Assembly: GCF_014673215.1 (NCBI RefSeq)
Contig: NZ_JACWMS010000002.1
Location: 1,178,001 to 1,242,000 of the forward strand
Direction: 5' to 3'
Length of the DNA: 64,000 nt
From: Gordonia hankookensis
GTDB lineage: Bacteria > Actinomycetota > Actinomycetes > Mycobacteriales > Mycobacteriaceae
The position numbers and the translations under genes were made by a program. Of this stretch, positions 57,688 through 64,000 are shown in pieces. Within the stretch, counting starts at the first letter, position 1. Every line of letters starts with the position of its first letter. Below the pieces are notes generated by a model that saw only the letters and a list, made by a program, of their open reading frames with translations, was not told the DNA's origin and ran no database searches.

Positions 57688-59192
57688 CAGCGTGCACCTC
57701 CCACCAACGCATTGATCACTGCTCGTCCGATCGGCGCAGACACCGCACCCCCTGTTGACGCGGGACCCGGGTCCCCGTTCTCGACCACCACGGCGACCGC
57801 GATCTGCGCATTCGAGGACGGCCCGAAGGCGATGTACCACGAGTACGGAGTCTCCGACTCGACGTCCGAGGTCGCCGAGTGCTCGGCGGTGCCCGTCTTC
57901 GAAGCGATCGAGACCGGGCCGCCGGCCCCCTGTGTACTACGTTCCGACTCGATCATCAGCGAGGTCAGGGTCGCGGCCTGGTCCGAACTGATCGGCTCGT
58001 TGATGGTGGTCGGTTGAGTTGTCTGCAGCGTCCGCAGATCGGCGGCCTGCAACTTGTCCACGAGATAGGGCTGCATCCGGACGCCGCCGTTGGCGACGGT
58101 GGATGCCACCATCGCCATCTGCATCGGGGTCACCCGCACGTCGCGCTGCCCGATGGACGCCTGCCCCAGAGCGGCGAGGTCGGGAATGGCGCCGACGGTG
58201 GACCGGGACACCGGCAGAGGGGTGTCCGGTTGCTTCTCGTCGAGGCCGAAGCGCTGCGCCGTCTCACGGAACACAGTGATCGGATCCTTCATCTTGTTCG
58301 TCGTCAGATCGACGAATGCCGTATTGCACGAGTACTTGAACGCCTGGAGCAGCGAGACAGTGCCCCCGGACGAACCCGGGCAGGTCTCGCCGCCGTAATT
58401 GGTCAGGGATGTGTTGGTGCCGGGCAGCACGATCGACGGTGCCGCGGTGAGCCGGACATCGGGGGTCTCGCCGTCGCGCAGCGCGGCCGCCGTGGTCACC
58501 ACCTTGAACGTCGATCCGGGCGGATACAGCTCGTTGACGGCACGGTTGAGCATCGGGTTGTCGATGTCGCCGGGCTGGTTCCATGCGGCCCAGCTCTTCT
58601 CCCGCACATCCTGGTCGTGGCTGGCCAGCTTGTTGGGGTCGTAGCTCGGCGTCGACGCCATCGCCAGGATCTTGCCGGTGTTCGGCTGCAGTGCCACCAC
58701 TGCGCCGCGGCAGCCGCCCTGACAGCCGTTGCGCAGACCGTCGAAAGCCGCGCGCTGCACCCGCGGGACGATGGTGCTCACCACGTTTCCGCCGCGCGGA
58801 TCCCGGCCCGAGAACATGTCCATGAACCGCTGACCGAAGAGTCGGTCATCGTTGCCGTTGAGGATCGAGTTCTGGTACAGCTCCAGTCCGGTACTGCCGT
58901 ACTGGAACGAGTAGTAGCCGGTGACCGGGGCAAAGGCGGTCGCCGTGTTCGGCGGATAGGTGCGCAAGAACTTGAGCCGGCTGTCGGTGGGCACCGACAC
59001 CGCGACCACGGAACCGCCGTCGGCAGTGATCGCGCCGCGCTGCCGGGCGTACTCGTCGAGCAGCACGCGGTTGTTGCGCGGGTCGGAGCGCAGCTTGTCG
59101 GCCTTGAACACCTGGACGTAAGTGGCGTTGGCGAGGAGCGCGATGACCATCACGATCACCGCCATCGACACCCGCTGGATCGGCTTGTTCAT
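57687..59192 (-). CDS. pbpA: Penicillin-binding protein A (class B transpeptidase)
   Basis: A 501-residue class B PBP. An N-terminal span ([22 protein letters not shown]) is followed by a dimerisation domain and the transpeptidase domain. The SxxK motif is STFK in [17 protein letters not shown] (~223), SxN is SCN in [10 protein letters not shown] (~286), and KTG is in SKTGTAEHS (~430). It crosslinks peptidoglycan with RodA as the glycosyltransferase partner; in mycobacteria PbpA acts at division and is controlled by PknB. The ATG at 59192 overlaps the rodA stop by four bases. Confidence 0.96.
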
Positions 59193-60619
59193 CGGCGCAC
59201 CGCCTGGGTGGGCAGCGAGTCGATGCTCTTGGGCGGCGGCCGCTTACGCGTGGGATCGGGTTCACGTGCCGCGTTCGAGATCCGGATGAGCAAGGCCACC
59301 AGGATGTAGTTGGCGAGCAGTGACGAACCTCCGTACGACAGGAACGGTGTGGTCAGACCTGTCAGTGGGATCAGTTTGGTGACGCCGCCGACGACGACGA
59401 ACACCTGCACGGCGATGGTGAACGACAGGCCGGTGGCGAGCAGTTTGCCGAAACTGTCACGAACCGCGATGCCGGTGCGGAGTCCGCGCAGGACGAAGAT
59501 CAGATAGAGCATCAGGACCGCCCCGAGCCCGACGAGTCCCAGTTCCTCGCCGATCGTGGCGATGATGAAGTCGGTGTTCGCGAACGGGACGATGTTCGGC
59601 CTGCCGGAACCCAGACCGGTGCCGAAGAGGCCTCCGGTGGCCAGACCGAAAAGGCTCTGGCCGATCTGGTAACCGGAACCGTTGAAGTCGCTGAACGGAT
59701 CCCGCCAGATCTCCACGCGCACCTGCAGATGGGCGAACAGCTGGTAGGCGAGGAGCGCGCCGACGACGAACAGGGTCACGCCGAGGACCAGCCAACTCGC
59801 ACGCTCGGTCGCGACGTAGACCATCGTCAGCATCGTCGAGAAGATCAGCAGGGAGCTGCCCAGATCGGACGAGTAGGCGAGCACCGCGATCGAGACGAAC
59901 CATGCGGCCAGCAGCGGACCGAGGTCACGTGCACGGGGGAAGTCCATGCCCAGGAAGTGTTTTCCCGCGGTGGTGAACAGATCCCGCTTCGAGACGAGGA
60001 ACGCCGCGGTGAAGATGATGATGAGGATCTTGGCGAACTCGCTGGGCTGGATCGAGAAGAACGGCAGGATGATCCAGTTCTTCGAACCGTTGATCTCCGA
60101 CATCGACGACGGCAGCAGGGCCGGGATGATCAGGAGGACAAGGCCTCCGAGACCCAGCGTGTACGAATACCGCGACAGCGTGCGGTGATCGCGGACCAGG
60201 ATGAGGATCGCCGAGAACGCGATGATGCCCAACGCCGCCCAGACGAGTTGCTGATCGGCGTTGTGGGTGACGTCGGTGGGGTTGACCGTCTCGCCGTTGC
60301 GGCCGGTACCCAGATCAAGCCGGTGGATGAGCACCAGTCCGAGGCCGTTGAGCACGGCGACCACCGGCAGCAGCAGCGGGTCGGCATGTGGTGCGTAGCG
60401 TCGCACCACCAGATGTGCCGCACCGAACAGCACGATGTAGGCGATCACGTATTTCGCCAGATCCCAAGTGAGACTTTGCCCTTGGGCTGCCTGGACGATG
60501 AGCAGCGCCACCGTCACCAGGCCGATGGCGAATCCGAGCAGCACCAATTCCGCGGTGCGGCCGGTCTGTTCGGGCGGCTGGCGCGGCGGTGCGTGGACGG
60601 AACCTGCGGGTTGGCTCAT
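59189..60619 (-). CDS. rodA: RodA (SEDS peptidoglycan glycosyltransferase)
   Basis: A 476-residue polytopic SEDS protein that polymerises lipid II. About 12 spans are seen. Typical sequences are [74 protein letters not shown] and [21 protein letters not shown] near the end. It pairs with the PbpA encoded next. The ATG at 60619 overlaps the pstP stop by one base (TGATG); the frame open to 60811 is inside pstP. Confidence 0.95.
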   Translation of the reverse strand: MSQPAGSVHAPPRQPPEQTGRTAELVLLGFAIGLVTVALLIVQAAQGQSLTWDLAKYVIAYIVLFGAAHLVVRRYAPHADPLLLPVVAVLNGLGLVLIHRLDLGTGRNGETVNPTDVTHNADQQLVWAALGIIAFSAILILVRDHRTLSRYSYTLGLGGLVLLIIPALLPSSMSEINGSKNWIILPFFSIQPSEFAKILIIIFTAAFLVSKRDLFTTAGKHFLGMDFPRARDLGPLLAAWFVSIAVLAYSSDLGSSLLIFSTMLTMVYVATERASWLVLGVTLFVVGALLAYQLFAHLQVRVEIWRDPFSDFNGSGYQIGQSLFGLATGGLFGTGLGSGRPNIVPFANTDFIIATIGEELGLVGLGAVLMLYLIFVLRGLRTGIAVRDSFGKLLATGLSFTIAVQVFVVVGGVTKLIPLTGLTTPFLSYGGSSLLANYILVALLIRISNAAREPDPTRKRPPPKSIDSLPTQAVRR

Positions 60620-62079
60620 CAATGACCTCTGCAGATCTTGTTGCCGTCGCTGTCGTACTGCGGCGGTGCCTGCGAAGAGGTCTCGGTGGTCTGTGGGGCG
60701 GGTGCCGTCGTGCCCGGTGGCGTCGTGCGTGGTGCCGACGGTGCCGGAGACGGGGCAGGCGGCGCACCCGGGGTCGGGACGGGAGCCGGAGCGGGCGTCG
60801 GCGCGGGGCACAGCGGCAGGAAGTTCAGGTGCCGTACCCGTTCTTCGGCGTCGGCCAGCGGCATGTTCCGGATGGACTTGCCGACAACCGCGTTGCGGTC
60901 GAGTTCGGCGAGGTCGGCGACCTGCAACGGGGTGCAGGTGTCCGACGCGCCGTGGTCGACGAACTCGACCACCGGGTCGGTCTGGTCGAGCCCGGTTACG
61001 CAGGCACTCTGGGATGGCGAACTGAGGTCGAGGAACAGCACCTTGTCGGGTGAGCCCTGGAAGACCACGACGTCACCGTCGACTGCGCCGACGTAGTAAT
61101 TGTTGCGCACCATCGCCCGGGTGACGAAGAAGCCGGCGACGATCAGCGCGATCACCGCGACTGCCGTACCCGCCACGAGCCACCGGTGCCGCCGATTACG
61201 AGGGGGCGGTTCGTCGTCGGCCATGATGGTGGGCCGCTGCGGTTCCGCGGGCGGCGGTCGCAGTGCTGCCGCCCGACCGGCGGCCGTTGCCGGGTTGGGC
61301 GTGTAGCCCTCGTCGTCGACGCCCGCGGCGCCGCCGACGATGGGCCGTGAATCTCCGTACTCGGTGTCGACGACGTCCGCGACGATGACCGTCACGTTGT
61401 CGGGACCGCCACCGCGCAGCGCGAGTTCGATGAGCCGGTCGGCACATTCCTTGTGGTCGACGATCGAGCCGAGGGTGTCGGCGAGCGTCTCCTCGCTGAC
61501 CACATCCGACAGTCCGTCACTGCACAGCAGGTAGCGGTCGCCGGCGCGCGCCTCGCGGATCGTCAGCGTCGGCTCCACCTCCTGGCCGGTCAGCGCGCGC
61601 ATGATCAGCGAGCGCTGCGGGTGGGAGTGGGCCTGTTCGGGCGTGATGCGTCCCTCTTCGACGAGGGTCTGCACGAACGTGTCGTCGCGGGTGATCTGGG
61701 TCAGCTGGCCGTCCCGGTACAGGTAGCCACGGGAGTCCCCGATGTGGCACAGGCCGATGCGGTTGCCCGCGAACAGGATCGCCGTCAGGGTGGTGCCCAT
61801 GCCCTCGAGTTCGGGGGAGTGGTCCACCTGGGCGGCGATGGCGGCGTTGCCGCTGTGGGTGGCGCGGTCGAGTTGGGCGAGCAGGTCGCCGCCCGGCTCG
61901 TCGTCGTCGAGGCCGCGCAGCGCCTGGATGACCAACTGACTGGCCACCTCGCCTGCGGCGTGACCGCCCATACCGTCGGCGAGTGCGAGCAATCGGGCGC
62001 CCGCATACACGGAATCCTCGTTGTTCGAGCGGACCAGCCCACGGTCGCTTCGCGCGATATAGCGCAACACCAGTGTCAC
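60619..62079 (-). CDS. pstP: Ser/Thr phosphatase PstP (PP2C)
   Basis: A 486-residue PP2C phosphatase that reverses PknA/PknB phosphorylation. Catalytic domain ~1-240: [34 protein letters not shown] (metal-binding DGMGGH), [25 protein letters not shown] and [11 protein letters not shown] linker, a span ([20 protein letters not shown], ~300-320), an extracytoplasmic domain with two cysteines in the [10 protein letters not shown] and DTCTPLQV regions, and a Pro/Ala/Thr-rich tail follow. It overlaps fhaB by four bases. Confidence 0.96.
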   Translation of the reverse strand: MTLVLRYIARSDRGLVRSNNEDSVYAGARLLALADGMGGHAAGEVASQLVIQALRGLDDDEPGGDLLAQLDRATHSGNAAIAAQVDHSPELEGMGTTLTAILFAGNRIGLCHIGDSRGYLYRDGQLTQITRDDTFVQTLVEEGRITPEQAHSHPQRSLIMRALTGQEVEPTLTIREARAGDRYLLCSDGLSDVVSEETLADTLGSIVDHKECADRLIELALRGGGPDNVTVIVADVVDTEYGDSRPIVGGAAGVDDEGYTPNPATAAGRAAALRPPPAEPQRPTIMADDEPPPRNRRHRWLVAGTAVAVIALIVAGFFVTRAMVRNNYYVGAVDGDVVVFQGSPDKVLFLDLSSPSQSACVTGLDQTDPVVEFVDHGASDTCTPLQVADLAELDRNAVVGKSIRNMPLADAEERVRHLNFLPLCPAPTPAPAPVPTPGAPPAPSPAPSAPRTTPPGTTAPAPQTTETSSQAPPQYDSDGNKICRGH

Positions 62080-62540
62080 GGGCGCAGCTCGATCACGGTC
62101 TTGCCGATGCGAATCGGGGTGCTGATGGGGACTTTGACGGCGGTCGTCACCTTGGACCGGTCGAGATAGGTGCCGTTGGTCGACCCCAGGTCCTCGACGT
62201 ACCAGTCGTCACCGCGCCGCGACAGCCGAGCATGCCGCTCGGACGCATAGTCATCCGTCAGCACCAGCGTCGAGTCGTCGGCCCGGCCGAGCAGGACCGG
62301 CTGGGTACCGAGAGTGATGCGGGTGTTGGCCAGCGCGCCATGCGTGACGACGAGGTAGCGCGCCGAGCCGCGGGCGGCCCGAGCCGACCGGTCACGCTTG
62401 TCGCCCCGCGTGTAGCGCGCCAACCGACTCCCACCGGCGGTCGCGATATCGGCCCGAAGCGTGCGGATGACGGCGTAGACGAACAACCAGAGCAGCAGCA
62501 AGAACCCGAATCGGGTCAGCTGCAGCACCAAGCCCTGCAT
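62076..62540 (-). CDS. fhaB: FHA-domain protein FhaB (FipA)
   Basis: A 154-residue protein. An N-terminal span (LTRFGFLLLLWLFVYAVIRTL) is followed by a basic linker and an FHA domain (~70-150: PVLLGRADDSTLVLTDDYASERHARL, then WYVEDLGSTNGTYLDR). The FHA fold binds phosphothreonine; in mycobacteria FhaB/FipA is a PknA/PknB substrate linked to FtsZ and FtsQ. It heads the pstP-rodA-pbpA-pknA-pknB genes, all overlapping. A hairpin upstream separates it from fhaA. Confidence 0.95.
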   Translation of the reverse strand: MQGLVLQLTRFGFLLLLWLFVYAVIRTLRADIATAGGSRLARYTRGDKRDRSARAARGSARYLVVTHGALANTRITLGTQPVLLGRADDSTLVLTDDYASERHARLSRRGDDWYVEDLGSTNGTYLDRSKVTTAVKVPISTPIRIGKTVIELRP

Positions 62541-62684
62541 TTACGTGTTCACCTCCAGCGCCATCGCCTCTCGCGGCCCACTCGTTCCACCCCGGGCGCC
62601 TTGTCGTTGAAACGGACCCGACTGCATCTTATGGGCAGACGCTGATTTCGCCGACATTGAGATGTGACAGTTCAGTATCAACGC

Positions 62685-62708
62685 CCGGTCTCTCGCGGGA
62701 GACCGGGT
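62685..62708 (-). terminator. Hairpin after fhaA
   Basis: CCCGGTCTC (62685-62693) and GAGACCGGG (62700-62708) form a perfect 9-base stem with a 6-base loop, 14 bases past the fhaA stop. No T run follows, so it may be an actinobacterial-type terminator or an attenuator between fhaA and fhaB. Confidence 0.5.
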
Positions 62709-62722
62709 GGATGACGTGGGGA

Positions 62723-63922
62723 CTACTGGAACCGGACGGTGATGTCGGAATGCCCGACGCGGATACGGTCGCCGTCGGCGAGTTCCCAGCTGCTGACCTG
62801 GAGGTCGTTGACCGTGGTGCCGTTGGTGGAGTTCAGATCGGTCAGCATCGCGGTGGAGCCATCCCAGCGGATCTCCACATGCCGGCGCGACACGCCGGTG
62901 TCCGGCAGACGGAACTGTGCGTCCTGGCCGCGGCCGATGATGTTCGATCCGTCACGCAGCTGGAAGGTGCGGTTGCTGCCGTCTTCGAGCAGCAGGGTGA
63001 TCGCTGCCGGCGCGTAGCCCCCACCCGGCTGGGCATAACCCTGGTCATAGCCGCCCTGCTGGTAGCCGTACTGGGGCTGCTGGGCATAGCCCTGCTGGTA
63101 GTCGTAGCCGGGCTGCTGTGCGTATGCGGGGTCGTAGCCGCCCTGCTGGTAGCCCTGGTCGTAGCCGGGCTGCTGTGCATAGTTCTGGTCGTAGCCGCCC
63201 TGCTGGTAGCCCTGGTCGTAGCCGGGCTGTTGCGCATAGTTCTGGTCGTAGCCGCCTTGCTGGTAGCCCTGGTCGTAACCCTGCTGGCCGTACCCGGGCT
63301 GTCCGTATCCCTGCTGCGCGTAGGCCTGGTCATAGCCGGGCTGCTGGGCGTAACCCTGCTCGTAACCACCCTGCGGGTAGTCGTAGCCACCTTGCTGGCC
63401 ACCCTGGTCGTACGCCGGGTCGGTGCCCCTGCGCTGGTCGTATCCGGGGTTGTTGGTCATTTGTGGGGCTCCTACTTCTCGGTGTGCACGTTGTGGGTGC
63501 TGCTGTGCTGGTGGTCGTTGCGGACCGGGCGCGACAGGCCGCAGACGCGCATCCGGGTTCACCGCACCGCGGGCGCGGAATATACCCGTATGCAACGACG
63601 GCGACTGGTCGAACTCTACGACCACCCGGCCGTAGGTCTGCCAGCCATTGTCGGAGATGAAGTTCTCGAGATGCTTGGAGAACGTCTTGCGATTCAGTTC
63701 GTACTCGGCCGCGATCTGCTCGTAGTCGGTGGGACTGAACAACAACGTATAGCTGTTCGGAGCGAGGACTGCACCGTCGCCGAGGTCCTCGAGGGATTCC
63801 TCGGCCTCTCGCTGCAGTCCGTTCTCGATCTCCTGCGGGGCCACCTGGCCCCCGAAGACCCGTGCGAAGCCGTCGTCGACGGCGCCCTCGAGCTTGCGCT
63901 CAATACGCTGCAGAATGCCCAC
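62723..63922 (-). CDS. fhaA: FHA-domain protein FhaA with DUF3662 and Gln/Gly/Tyr repeats
   Basis: A 399-residue protein. The N-terminal DUF3662 domain (~1-125: [48 protein letters not shown]) is followed by a low-complexity segment (~155-315) of Gln, Gly, Tyr and Asp with near-identical [19 protein letters not shown] units. The C-terminal FHA domain (~318-399: [40 protein letters not shown]) binds phosphothreonine. In M. tuberculosis FhaA binds the phosphorylated MurJ pseudokinase and restrains peptidoglycan synthesis. The GTG at 63922 follows GGGAGG. The remaining 78 bases to the window end are leader sequence. Confidence 0.95.
   Translation of the reverse strand: MGILQRIERKLEGAVDDGFARVFGGQVAPQEIENGLQREAEESLEDLGDGAVLAPNSYTLLFSPTDYEQIAAEYELNRKTFSKHLENFISDNGWQTYGRVVVEFDQSPSLHTGIFRARGAVNPDARLRPVAPGPQRPPAQQHPQRAHREVGAPQMTNNPGYDQRRGTDPAYDQGGQQGGYDYPQGGYEQGYAQQPGYDQAYAQQGYGQPGYGQQGYDQGYQQGGYDQNYAQQPGYDQGYQQGGYDQNYAQQPGYDQGYQQGGYDPAYAQQPGYDYQQGYAQQPQYGYQQGGYDQGYAQPGGGYAPAAITLLLEDGSNRTFQLRDGSNIIGRGQDAQFRLPDTGVSRRHVEIRWDGSTAMLTDLNSTNGTTVNDLQVSSWELADGDRIRVGHSDITVRFQ
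63131..63287. repeat. 57-bp tandem repeats in fhaA
   Basis: Units starting at 63131, 63188 and 63245 are almost identical at the DNA level (57-base period, 19 codons each); the third is partial. Shorter degenerate forms flank them (63030-63440). They encode the Gln/Gly/Tyr/Asp repeats of FhaA. Confidence 0.85.
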
Positions 63923-64000
63923 CGGCGACCTCCCTTCGCGGCTCGGTTCCAGACGGCCATGGCGTGTCGCCGTGCGTATGGCCTTGATAGATGATACCGA

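Noticed and set aside
57879-59309. A 476-codon plus-strand frame opposite pbpA
   Set aside because: Antisense shadow; low-complexity composition without any recognisable motif.
63030-63440. Regular repeats resembling a CRISPR array
   Set aside because: They are in frame in fhaA, have no unique spacers, and encode a protein repeat.

Overview
The window is about 64 kb of high-GC actinobacterial chromosome spanning the replication origin. Gene order, codon use and protein motifs place it in the Mycobacteriales. Gordonia or a close relative is most likely, because gnd sits between dnaN and recF, the mycobacterial oriC order is otherwise kept, and short dispersed palindromes built on a CTCGCTGCGCTCG-like core occur between genes. 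The genus is an inference from layout; no rRNA gene is present to confirm it.

Left arm (1-29,300): the end of a lipid kinase gene, a ClC chloride channel with a MarR regulator, cca, a NUDIX hydrolase gene, a large secreted/membrane protein gene, murJ, a sterol-desaturase-type gene divergent from a TetR regulator, sigM, an antisense insertion (second ECF sigma factor, PAS-like protein, cytochrome P450), the anti-sigma gene rsmA, trxB, trxA, cwlM, a GNAT-like gene, parB, parA, rsmG, jag, yidC, yidD, rnpA and rpmH. Centre (29,300-42,250): the dnaA promoter region, dnaA, oriC, dnaN, gnd, recF, dciA, gyrB, gyrA, a DUF3566 gene, tRNA-Ile and tRNA-Ala. Right arm (42,460-64,000): a class II aldolase gene, an accessory island (43.3-49.2 kb), a proline-rich membrane protein gene, a short CwsA-like gene, ppiA, rhomboid, a PH-domain gene, crgA, trpG, and the kinase/morphogenesis operon fhaA, fhaB, pstP, rodA, pbpA, pknA, pknB on the minus strand.

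The core genes form two linked systems. One is replication initiation and segregation: dnaA, dnaN, gyrase, dciA, and parAB with a cluster of parS sites. The other is cell-wall control. PknA/PknB and the phosphatase PstP act on CwlM, the FHA proteins and the MurJ pseudokinase domain. RodA/PbpA, CrgA and the CwsA-like protein act at the growth zone and septum.

The most interesting parts are four. (1) dnaA is preceded by two tandem five-codon mini-ORFs, whose stop codons overlap the next start, inside a 17-bp repeat, and the only good Shine-Dalgarno sequence lies before the first one. (2) The accessory island has three paralogous secreted two-cysteine proteins, a secreted glycine-zipper protein, a degraded copy of that protein's 3' end, a one-pass membrane protein and a MinD-like protein lacking the P-loop lysines. 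I know of no described system with this composition. (3) The sigM-rsmA pair is split by an antisense cassette carrying a second, similar sigma factor, and rsmA has its own ECF-type promoter. (4) Clear operators are visible for the MarR and TetR regulators.
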